NCBI GenBank assembly: GCA_027622495.1
Contig: JAQBYL010000273.1
Location: forward strand, 1 to 5,965
Length of the DNA stretch: 5,965 bases
Direction: 5' to 3'
Source: Pseudomonadota bacterium
GTDB lineage: Bacteria; Pseudomonadota; Gammaproteobacteria; Pseudomonadales; Azotimanducaceae
Shown: positions 1 to 5,460 of the stretch, in pieces
Layout of the letters: each line of letters opens with the position of its first letter
Position numbering within the stretch: position 1 is the stretch's first letter
The notes under the pieces: model-generated
What the model was told of the DNA's origin: nothing
Seen by the model: only the letters and a program-made list of their open reading frames with translations
The model's database searches: none
Made by a program: the position numbers and the translations under genes

Positions 1-198
1 GACAGCGCCACCGGTATACCGGTTTCGACCACCCACACTCTGGTAGGCGCGGTGCTGGGTGTCGGTCTGGCGCGTGGTATCAGCGCCCTTGATCTGGGCG
101 TTATCCGGACCATCTTCATGTCGTGGATCGTCACCCTGCCAGCGGGCGCCGGGTTATCGGCCATGCTGTTTTTTGTCCTCAAGTGGTCTCTGGAATAG
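1..198 (+). CDS. PiT-family inorganic phosphate transporter, C-terminal fragment (5' end outside window)
   Basis: This is the last 65 codons of an inner-membrane phosphate transporter of the PiT/PHO4 family, which moves metal-phosphate or phosphate with a cation. Reading frame 1 is open from the window edge to a TAG at 196-198. The fragment begins with the family signature GIPVSTTHTLVGA (visible residues 5-17), the second copy of the internally repeated PHO4 motif with its VSTTH core. A glycine-rich helix follows (GAVLGVGLARG), then a final membrane segment (roughly residues 41-62, WIVTLPAGAGLSAMLFFVL) ending in KWSLE. Its C-terminus looks intact for the family. The start and the first repeat lie left of the window. 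A hairpin overlaps its stop codon, and the next gene on the same strand is a porin. The family call is firm; low-affinity Pit versus another PiT subtype cannot be decided here. Confidence 0.93.
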   Translation, partial: DSATGIPVSTTHTLVGAVLGVGLARGISALDLGVIRTIFMSWIVTLPAGAGLSAMLFFVLKWSLE

Positions 199-218
199 CG
201 GATCGCGTCTGATCCGCT
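197..218 (+). terminator. Perfect 8-bp hairpin at the phosphate transporter stop (weak terminator candidate)
   Basis: AGCGGATC (197-204) pairs perfectly with GATCCGCT (211-218) around a 6-nt loop, beginning inside the TAG stop codon. The sequence after it (TCAACCTGG) has no T-run, so a classical intrinsic terminator is not shown. It could be a Rho-associated 3' end structure or an mRNA-protecting stem. Confidence 0.4.
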
Positions 219-275
219 TCAACCTGGTCAATACCGGGCTGTTCAGAAAAATGTAACAAATCGGCCGTTAAAGCT

Positions 276-329
276 GGTTTCATTTCGCGCGCGCAGGGCG
301 GGTGAAACCCTTCACATGACGTTTTTTTT
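276..329 (+). other. Inverted repeat, alternating CG tract and T8 run in the transporter-porin gap
   Basis: GGTTTCA (276-282) is matched by TGAAACC (303-309) around a 20-nt loop that includes an alternating CG tract. A second, shorter stem, GTGAA/TTCAC (302-306 with 311-315), competes with it and lies six bases before eight consecutive T (322-329). This could be a weak intrinsic terminator of the upstream gene; the six-base gap before the T-run argues against an efficient one. The rest of the 199-442 gap holds no credible gene. Confidence 0.3.
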
Positions 330-355
330 ACCAAAACAACACATTTCCTGTTGAA

Positions 356-373
356 GGTTCTTAAAACTGTCAC
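356..373 (+). promoter_or_regulatory. Candidate Pho box (PhoB-binding site) upstream of the porin
   Basis: CTGTCAC at 367-373 is an exact match to the PhoB half-site consensus CTGTCA(T/C). It is preceded by the AT-rich 4-base spacer AAAA (363-366) that normally separates two half-sites. The partner half at 356-362 (GGTTCTT) is poor, matching about 3 of 7 positions, so only one good half-site is visible. No strong -10 follows: CACACT (about 384-389) is near the expected spacing and CATACC (401-406) lies further down. Activator-dependent promoters often have weak -10 elements. The site lies about 70 bases before the porin start and behind a phosphate transporter gene, which raises its plausibility. 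Confidence 0.38.
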
Positions 374-431
374 ATTTCATGGCCACACTCCGCGCCAGTT
401 CATACCTTGCTTATCGCAAACCTTCGGCCTT

Positions 432-436
432 GGAGA
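432..436 (+). promoter_or_regulatory. Ribosome binding site that fixes the porin TTG start
   Basis: GGAGA lies six bases before TTG at 443. No comparable Shine-Dalgarno sequence precedes the earlier in-frame TTG at 407, so 443 is preferred. Confidence 0.7.
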
Positions 437-442
437 TACACA

Positions 443-1705
443 TTGAAACCAGAAGATCACCTCCTTCGTTGCAGGGCAACAGCGCTGACCAAAGTCATCG
501 TGTACACCCTGTGCCTGACCCTGTCCCCTTCACTTACGGCAGCAACCACTGCGGATGAACAGACCATCGCCGAACTCAAGGCGGCACTGGAAGCAGTCAC
601 CCAAAGGCTTGAGAAGCTGGAGGCGGCAAACCGTGCAACCATCCCCGTTGAACAACTCGATCCGGTGGTGGCGGCCAGGCTGGATGCCATCGAGAAGTCC
701 AACCAGGCAGCCGCCTGGACGGAAAAAATGAAGGTTCAGGGTGACTTCCGCTATCGCCACGACTGGGAAAATCCCGAGTTCAGCGACGACCGTGACCGCC
801 AGCGCATCCGCGCGCGAACTGCGCTCATCGCAAAACCGGGCGATAACGTAGAGGTCGGTTTCGGCCTGGCCACCGGCGGCGACAGTCCGGTCAGCGCCAA
901 TCAGACCCTTGGCGGGTCCTTTTCCACCAAGTCGATCGACCTGGACCTGGCCTACGCGAAGTGGAATGCCCCAGTGGAGGGTCTCTCGTTCACCGGGGGT
1001 AAATTCAAGAACCCGTTCTTCCGGGCAGGTGACAACGGTTTAATCTGGGACAGCGATCTGCGGCCAGAAGGCGTGCTGGCCAGTTTTGAACACGGCGGGT
1101 TGTTCACCAATCTCGTGGGTCTGTGGATGGAGGAAGACAAGACCGGTGCCGACAACCTCATCATCGGTCTGCAGGGCGGCTATCAATGGACCTTCGACAG
1201 TGGTGGCCGGCTGACAGGTGGAGCGGCCATTTATGACTTTGGCAATCTAGAAGGTTTGGAACCCCCGCTCGATGGTGACTCGTTTGGTAACTCAGTGGAT
1301 GGCAATGGCAACTACCTCACCGATTTCCGCGAACTGGAGGTGTTCGGCGAACTGGCCTTCCCCATCGGGTCGAATACATTCACCCTGTTCGCCAACTACG
1401 TTAAAAATCTTGAAGCCGACCGCTTCGATACCGGCTGGGCGATCGGCGCGGGCTGGGCTCGTTCGGCATGGGAACTGCAGTACGTCTACCAGGATCTCGA
1501 AGCCGACGCTGTGCTCGGTATGCTCACCGACTCCGACTTCGCCGGTGGTGGAACCGATGCTCTGGGTCACTACCTGAAAGCCAGTTACGATTTCACCAGG
1601 CGGATCAGCCTCGGCACCACCGTGTTCGTCAACGATCGCCATGGTAACAACGGGATGGAAGAAGGCTATGATCGGGTGTTCCTGGACTTAAGTTTCAAAT
1701 ACTGA
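443..1705 (+). CDS. Putative outer-membrane porin with N-terminal coiled coil
   Basis: Predicted 420-residue beta-barrel porin of the 'putative porin' (Porin_5-like) type, expected to let small solutes cross the outer membrane. I chose the TTG at 443 because GGAGA precedes it and because translation then begins with a compact signal peptide: basic residues R9, R11 and K17, a hydrophobic core around 18-32, and likely cleavage near SLTAA (30-34). The mature N-terminus has a predicted coiled coil (about 39-64, AELKAALEAVTQRLEKLE), common in porins that contact the cell wall or trimerise. The barrel starts near MKVQGDFRYRHDW (96-108) and includes the family-like GFGLATGGDSPVSANQTLGG and GGKFKNPFF stretches. 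Alternating hydrophobic and polar strands follow to a C-terminal LDLSFKY, an aromatic-ended beta-signal. No ATG occurs in frame near the start. The position after a phosphate transporter and a candidate Pho box suggests, without proving, a role in phosphate or anion uptake. Confidence 0.88.
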   Translation: MKPEDHLLRCRATALTKVIVYTLCLTLSPSLTAATTADEQTIAELKAALEAVTQRLEKLEAANRATIPVEQLDPVVAARLDAIEKSNQAAAWTEKMKVQGDFRYRHDWENPEFSDDRDRQRIRARTALIAKPGDNVEVGFGLATGGDSPVSANQTLGGSFSTKSIDLDLAYAKWNAPVEGLSFTGGKFKNPFFRAGDNGLIWDSDLRPEGVLASFEHGGLFTNLVGLWMEEDKTGADNLIIGLQGGYQWTFDSGGRLTGGAAIYDFGNLEGLEPPLDGDSFGNSVDGNGNYLTDFRELEVFGELAFPIGSNTFTLFANYVKNLEADRFDTGWAIGAGWARSAWELQYVYQDLEADAVLGMLTDSDFAGGGTDALGHYLKASYDFTRRISLGTTVFVNDRHGNNGMEEGYDRVFLDLSFKY

Positions 1706-1706
1706 C

Positions 1707-1741
1707 CTCTGCGCAGCTCGTCCACGGTTACGCGCGCAGAG
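1707..1741 (+). terminator. 8-bp hairpin just after the porin stop (weak terminator candidate)
   Basis: CTCTGCGC (1707-1714) pairs perfectly with GCGCAGAG (1734-1741) around a 19-nt loop, beginning two bases after the porin TGA. There is no T-run after it, and the next gene's ribosome binding site starts 13 bases later. It may partly separate the porin from the downstream operon or act as a processing or stabilising stem. I see no clear sigma-70 promoter in the 60-base gap. Confidence 0.4.
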
Positions 1742-1754
1742 ACTTCCAACCCTT

Positions 1755-1760
1755 GAGGAG
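1755..1760 (+). promoter_or_regulatory. Ribosome binding site for the GTG start of the monooxygenase
   Basis: GAGGAG lies five bases before GTG at 1766. The in-frame ATG at 1775 would be 14 bases away, too far for good initiation, so the GTG is preferred. Confidence 0.75.
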
Positions 1761-1765
1761 AATCT

Positions 1766-2920
1766 GTGCCAGACATGACTCCGGGCGTACCCACCAGGGA
1801 GCAGTTGCTGCGCAAAGTGCAAGACCTGGTGCCTGTGCTCAAACAATCAGCCGCTGAATCCGAAAAACAGCGCCGATTGTGTGAGCAGGCGGTAACCGGT
1901 CTGCGTGAAGCCGGTCTGTTCAAACTGTGGTGTCCACGCGAGGTCGGAGGGTACGATCTCGACTTCACCACACAGATCGACGTGATGATGGCGCTGGCCC
2001 GTGCCGACATGTCGGCCTGCTGGAACGTGATGATCGGCTGCAGCCTGTCTGCCGTTATGGCAACCGGTCTGGACGACGCGGGGCTGGATGAAATATTCAC
2101 ATCCGCCCGCTGGCCGGTTGCTGCCGGTGCGCTCAAACCATCAGGCCAGGCCGAGGCACGCGAAGACGGGTTTGTGGTGAACGGAAAATGGGGCTTCGGC
2201 AGCGGCATCCATCACAGTGACTGGATCGTCGCCAACTGCCTGCAGTATCACAATGGGGATCTGTTGAAGCCGGTAAAACCGCTGTCTGCGGTTATTCCTG
2301 TCAGTCAGGTGCAGATCATCGATGACTGGTACGTGTCCGGTCTGGCGGCTTCGGGCAGCAGCAGTTACGCGGTAAAAGACGTGTTTGTACCGAAGCATCG
2401 GCTGCTCAGCTCAACCCCCCGCCGGGGCAGCCCGCACAATCGCAGCATGTTCCCCAGACTGCCCATTGAGCACGCGTCTGTTTCGCTGGGTGGCGCTCGG
2501 CATGCGCTGGATGAAGTAGCGCAACAGGCAATCACCAAACGCCGCCTGACCGATCCCCAAACCGTCTCGACCAAACAGGCGTTTCACGTTGACCTGGGCC
2601 GTCTGGAAGCTGAATGGGAAACCCTGTATGCAGGTGTGCGGGATAACGCCGATCTGCTGAGCCATGCACTAACCGATCGTCCAGAAAAGGCAGACGATGC
2701 CCGCATGCGGCTGCGTGCTATATGTGCTCATACCACCGAACGCTGTCACGCGATTGGTGTTAAGGCGTTACGTCAAGCTGGAGCGGGTGCGGTGCACAGC
2801 TCCAACGTTCTGCAAAGGATCGTGCGCGATCTGAACGTCTCGGCCCAGCATGTCATGGTGTCCGACGTTTCATACGAAGACTACGGGCGCGCGCTGATCG
2901 GCGCAAGCACGCCCGTTTAA
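1766..2920 (+). CDS. Flavin-dependent monooxygenase, HsaA/HpaB/DszC-like (acyl-CoA dehydrogenase fold)
   Basis: A 384-residue protein of the acyl-CoA dehydrogenase superfamily, in the branch of two-component (class D) flavin monooxygenases that oxidise aromatic, steroid-derived or sulfur compounds using reduced flavin from a separate reductase. The N-terminal helical domain (about 15-115) includes FKLWCPREVGGYDLDF (52-67). The middle beta domain has WGFGSGIHHSDW (142-153), SGLAASGSSSY (191-201) and DVFVPKHR (205-212), the layout typical of this group. The C-terminal helical domain carries SSNVLQRIVRDL (345-356) and QHVMVSDVSYEDYGR (361-375); His362 probably matches the group's conserved active-site histidine. 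I see no clear acyl-CoA dehydrogenase catalytic Glu context. GTG start with a strong ribosome binding site. It leads a likely operon with a VOC protein (29-base gap) and an MFS transporter. No flavin reductase is visible in the window, and the substrate is unknown. It could still be annotated generically as an acyl-CoA dehydrogenase. Confidence 0.85.
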   Translation: MPDMTPGVPTREQLLRKVQDLVPVLKQSAAESEKQRRLCEQAVTGLREAGLFKLWCPREVGGYDLDFTTQIDVMMALARADMSACWNVMIGCSLSAVMATGLDDAGLDEIFTSARWPVAAGALKPSGQAEAREDGFVVNGKWGFGSGIHHSDWIVANCLQYHNGDLLKPVKPLSAVIPVSQVQIIDDWYVSGLAASGSSSYAVKDVFVPKHRLLSSTPRRGSPHNRSMFPRLPIEHASVSLGGARHALDEVAQQAITKRRLTDPQTVSTKQAFHVDLGRLEAEWETLYAGVRDNADLLSHALTDRPEKADDARMRLRAICAHTTERCHAIGVKALRQAGAGAVHSSNVLQRIVRDLNVSAQHVMVSDVSYEDYGRALIGASTPV

Positions 2921-2949
2921 ACACATCATCTGCTTACAAGGCAACTTGA

Positions 2950-3345
2950 ATGATTGGCTATATCACCCTGGGAACCAATGACCTCGAACGCGCAACCCGT
3001 TTCTACGATGTACTGCTCGCAGAGCTCGGCGCAAAACGCACAATGACCGACGAAAGAATGATCGGCTGGAGTCGATCGCGCGACGAACCGCTGTTTTCGA
3101 TCATCAAACCATTCGACGGAGAACCGGCAACCGTCGGAAATGGGGTAATGATCTCACTGAATGTAGAAACACCGGAAAACGTCGAAAAAGTCTATAACAA
3201 AGCCCTGGAACTCGGTGCCACCGATGAAGGTCATCCGCATGATCGCGGTTCATCCATGGGGTTTTATGGTGGCTACTTCCGCGACCTGGATGGCAACAAA
3301 CTGGTCGCCTATTGCCTGGGTTACAAACGCCGCACAGCCCGCTGA
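2950..3345 (+). CDS. VOC-family (glyoxalase/bleomycin-resistance fold) protein
   Basis: A 131-residue single-domain protein of the vicinal oxygen chelate superfamily. The fold signature is clear: MIGYITLGTNDLERATRFYDVLLAELG has the first strand, then NDLERA and FYD of the first helix (split here as residues 1-19 and 20-27), and RDLDGNKLVAY (111-121) is the closing strand with the usual DxDGN turn. Against the canonical pattern (HVxLxVxDL and DPDGNxIEL), the usual metal-binding His falls on Tyr4 and the usual Glu on Val119. A canonical glyoxalase I or extradiol dioxygenase mechanism is therefore unlikely; this rests on an alignment by eye. The ATG at 2950 has AAGG eight bases upstream. It sits 29 bases after the monooxygenase and 28 bases before the transporter start, so all three are probably cotranscribed. 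Function is unknown; candidates include a binding, isomerase or detoxification role tied to the monooxygenase product. Confidence 0.88.
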   Translation: MIGYITLGTNDLERATRFYDVLLAELGAKRTMTDERMIGWSRSRDEPLFSIIKPFDGEPATVGNGVMISLNVETPENVEKVYNKALELGATDEGHPHDRGSSMGFYGGYFRDLDGNKLVAYCLGYKRRTAR

Positions 3346-3363
3346 TGGCCGCTAAGCACAAGC

Positions 3364-3368
3364 AGGGG
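3364..3368 (+). promoter_or_regulatory. Ribosome binding site for the TTG start of the MFS transporter
   Basis: AGGGG lies five bases before TTG at 3374. No in-frame ATG occurs until inside the first membrane helix (Met31), so the TTG start is the only sensible choice. Confidence 0.65.
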
Positions 3369-3373
3369 TTAGT

Positions 3374-4654
3374 TTGACCGTAGAATCTGCCTCGATACAC
3401 GGTCTGGCACCACTGCGAAACCATGACTTCCGGTTTCTGCTCGGCGGTTTCGCGATCGGCCAGATGCTCATGCCGCTGCAGTTCATCACGCAGATTCTGT
3501 GGGTTCAGCACAATGCCCCGAATGACATCTGGTTGATTCTGGTGGCCCTGATCGGTGCCAGCCGTGGTGTCGGCACACTGATCTTCGGTCTGTACGGCGG
3601 CGCCCTGGCAGATCGCTACAACCGCAAAACTCTGCTGATCGTGACTCAGAGCCTGCTGATCGGAACCACCGTGATCATCGCAGCGCTGATGTACATAAAC
3701 CCGGGCACAGTGGGTGGCTTTGCGGCCTTTTTCGCTTTCACTTTCCTGTCTGCCGGTCTGCAGAGTATTGATGCACCCACCCGTCTTGCCATCGTGCCTG
3801 ATGTGCTGGGGCCGGAGCTGACCCCTGCGGGGATGTCTTTGAACCAGGCGGCTGCGCAGCTGGCCATGCCGGTTGCGCTGTTTGCATCTGGTCTCATCAT
3901 CGAGGTGGTCGGTTTCAGCGGTGCGTTTCTGTTGACCGCACTGGGGCACCTGGCTGCAGTGATCTTTGTCGCTCTGATGGCCTACACACCGCAAAGTGAC
4001 CAACGTAACGTCCGTCGTGCGCTGGGCTTCAGTGGGGCCATTGACGATATACGCGAAGGCTTCCGCGTCGCACGCAGCCACCCCCAGGTCATGCGGGTGA
4101 TCGCGCTGGTGGTGGCGATGATGGCATTTGGTTTTCCTGTCACTGCTAACCTCGGTCCCACCTGGATCACCACCGTTGTCGGGGTGGAACTAAAATACGT
4201 GGGCTTTGTGGTGATGACCTGGGGGATCGGCGCGTTTGTCGCGGCGTTTGCGCTGGCCCGGTTTCCATCCATCTCCCGACGGGGTGCGATGGTGGCCGCA
4301 GGGGCGCTTTTATTCTCGGTTTCGTTTCTGGTATTTGTTTTCGACAACAACATCGTCAACACAATTATCGGCAACCTGGGCCTCGGCGCCGGAATGACCA
4401 TCGCCATGGTATCGAGCACCATTCTTATCCACGAGCAGGTCCCCAACGAAGCCCGCGGTCGGGTGATGAGCATCTTTCAACTGAACATGGGGGCGGCCCA
4501 GCTGATGACCATGCCGGTCGCCCTGCTCGGCCAGTGGTTGACACTGCCGGTTCTGTTTCCGCTGGTGGCGTTGGTCACGCTGATCATCGTCGTCGCCATG
4601 ACTGCCTTTCAGCCAAAGCTCTTTGCCGCCTCGACCGGCGCAAACGGCCCCTGA
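3374..4654 (+). CDS. MFS transporter, EntS-like (MFS_3 type)
   Basis: A 426-residue inner-membrane transporter of the major facilitator superfamily, probably a proton-coupled exporter. It begins with LRNHDFRFLLGG (14-25), the usual cytoplasmic lead-in of EntS/MFS_3 members. Hydrophobic segments suit about 11-12 helices. MFS motif A is in the loop after helix 2, GLYGGALADRYNRK (72-85). DAPTRLAIVPDVLGPE (133-148) is the region found in this subgroup after helix 4. A cytoplasmic central loop with charged residues (about 206-240) divides the two halves. A second conserved loop, EQVPNEARGRVMS (354-366), lies in the C-terminal half. Length is normal. TTG start with AGGGG five bases upstream, 28 bases after the VOC stop. 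Operon position suggests it moves the substrate or product of the monooxygenase, but direction and cargo cannot be read from sequence. Antiporter of another compound class is equally possible. Confidence 0.9.
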   Translation: MTVESASIHGLAPLRNHDFRFLLGGFAIGQMLMPLQFITQILWVQHNAPNDIWLILVALIGASRGVGTLIFGLYGGALADRYNRKTLLIVTQSLLIGTTVIIAALMYINPGTVGGFAAFFAFTFLSAGLQSIDAPTRLAIVPDVLGPELTPAGMSLNQAAAQLAMPVALFASGLIIEVVGFSGAFLLTALGHLAAVIFVALMAYTPQSDQRNVRRALGFSGAIDDIREGFRVARSHPQVMRVIALVVAMMAFGFPVTANLGPTWITTVVGVELKYVGFVVMTWGIGAFVAAFALARFPSISRRGAMVAAGALLFSVSFLVFVFDNNIVNTIIGNLGLGAGMTIAMVSSTILIHEQVPNEARGRVMSIFQLNMGAAQLMTMPVALLGQWLTLPVLFPLVALVTLIIVVAMTAFQPKLFAASTGANGP

Positions 4655-4692
4655 CAGTACGCTGTCAGCATCAGAGTGCTAGGCTGTAAGCC
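4651..4692 (+). terminator. Hairpins at the MFS stop codon (weak terminator candidate)
   Basis: CTGACAG (4651-4657) pairs perfectly with CTGTCAG (4662-4668) around the tetraloop TACG; the TGA stop is part of the left arm. A second small stem, GGCT/AGCC (4682-4685 with 4689-4692), is followed by CTTTTCC. Neither has a full T-run, so termination here is possible but likely incomplete, and the GST-fold gene 62 bases on could be reached by readthrough. Confidence 0.4.
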
Positions 4693-4716
4693 CTTTTCCA
4701 CACCGAGGTAAATCAC

Positions 4717-5427
4717 ATGCTGCAACTGGTCACTCTGCCCGCCGCATTCGGCATGCGTAATGTCAGTCCGTTCTGTTTGAAAGCCGAAATGCTCATGACA
4801 TCCCTTGGTCTGGATTTCACCCTGGCGGAGGAAGGCGATCCCCGCAAAGCACCCAAAGGCAAACTGCCGTTCCTGCGAACCGATGGCGCGACCATCGCCG
4901 ATTCCGAGTTGATCACCGAATATCTGAATGACTTGACTCAAGGGCGGATCTACGAGGGTCTGACACCGCAGCAGAAGGGTCAGGGGTTTGCGCTGGCTCG
5001 TCTCGCCGAGGATCACCTGTACTGGTTAATGGTTGCCAGCCGCTGGCTCGACCCGAAATGGTTTCCTAATGTGGTGGAAGGGTTTTTTGGCATCGCGCCA
5101 AAACTGGTGCGTGGCTTTGTTGCAAAAGGCGCCCAGAAGCAGGTCGCTAAAACCCTGGATCTTCACGGTCTCGGCCGCCACAGCCAGGAAGAGCAGCGTG
5201 GCTTTGCGCAGCGCGATCTGATTGCGCTCAACGATTGCGTCCCGTCCACGGGATATCTCTTTGGTGAAACGCCCAACGTCTTCGACTTCACCGTGGCCGG
5301 CATGATGGCCGGGATCTATGACAATAAACCGGCAACGTGGATGACCGATATGGCACAGGCATACCCGGCCCTGCGGGATTACACGGAGCGCGTGCAGGCT
5401 GCTGTTGGAGTCTACGGCCGGTCGTAA
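4717..5427 (+). CDS. Glutathione S-transferase-fold protein, metaxin/Fax-like
   Basis: A 236-residue cytoplasmic protein with an N-terminal thioredoxin-like domain (about 1-75) and a C-terminal all-helical GST domain. Diagnostic points are NVSPFCLKAEMLM (15-27), with Cys20 at the end of the SPFC motif; RKAPKGKLPFL (43-53), holding the cis-proline Pro51; and the IADSE segment (60-64), where GSTs bind the gamma-glutamyl part of glutathione. LHGLGRHSQEEQ (149-160) and the FGETPNVFDF stretch (182-191) resemble the metaxin/failed-axon-connections-like bacterial group rather than classical GSTs. Activity could be glutathione conjugation, reduction or a non-catalytic role; the substrate is unknown. 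The ATG at 4717 has GAGG eight bases upstream. It lies 62 bases after the MFS gene, behind a hairpin, so it may be a separate unit or the operon's last gene. It converges with the crotonase-fold gene, 20 bases between stops. Confidence 0.88.
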   Translation: MLQLVTLPAAFGMRNVSPFCLKAEMLMTSLGLDFTLAEEGDPRKAPKGKLPFLRTDGATIADSELITEYLNDLTQGRIYEGLTPQQKGQGFALARLAEDHLYWLMVASRWLDPKWFPNVVEGFFGIAPKLVRGFVAKGAQKQVAKTLDLHGLGRHSQEEQRGFAQRDLIALNDCVPSTGYLFGETPNVFDFTVAGMMAGIYDNKPATWMTDMAQAYPALRDYTERVQAAVGVYGRS

Positions 5428-5435
5428 TCCGTGGG

Positions 5436-5460
5436 CGCGGGCACTCTTCAGGTGCCCGTG
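5436..5460. terminator. Shared hairpin between convergent genes
   Basis: CGGGCAC (5438-5444) pairs perfectly with GTGCCCG (5452-5458) around a 7-nt loop, with two further outer pairs (one wobble) on the plus-strand transcript. The hairpin lies in the 20-base gap between the convergent stops and overlaps the end of the minus-strand gene, whose TGA (5448-5450 on the plus strand as TCA) is in the loop. A moderately T-rich tail (GGCTTTCTTTTC) begins about 6 bases downstream on the plus strand; the minus-strand side has none. Best read as a terminator for the GST-fold gene that may serve both directions. Confidence 0.55.

Noticed and set aside
179..373. 64-codon minus-strand open frame filling the transporter-porin gap
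   Set aside because: No recognisable domain or credible ribosome binding site, and it overlaps the hairpins, T8 run and candidate Pho box.
407..442. Upstream TTG (407) as the porin start
   Set aside because: It has no Shine-Dalgarno sequence and adds 12 residues including PWR before an otherwise normal signal peptide; TTG 443 has GGAGA six bases upstream.
1666..2208. 180-codon minus-strand open frame over the porin end and monooxygenase start
   Set aside because: Opposite two well-supported genes, rich in Ser, Arg and Pro, no family features.
1766..2920. Classical acyl-CoA dehydrogenase acting on fatty acyl-CoA
   Set aside because: The middle and C-terminal motifs (WGFGSGIHHSDW, QHVMVSDVSYEDYGR) fit the flavin monooxygenase branch better; the neighbourhood has no electron-transfer flavoprotein genes.
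3104..4081. Long open frame of 325 codons on the minus strand
   Set aside because: It lies entirely opposite the VOC and MFS genes, crosses their junction, is rich in Gln, Arg, His and Cys with no recognisable domain, and has the character of an antisense shadow of GC-rich coding sequence.
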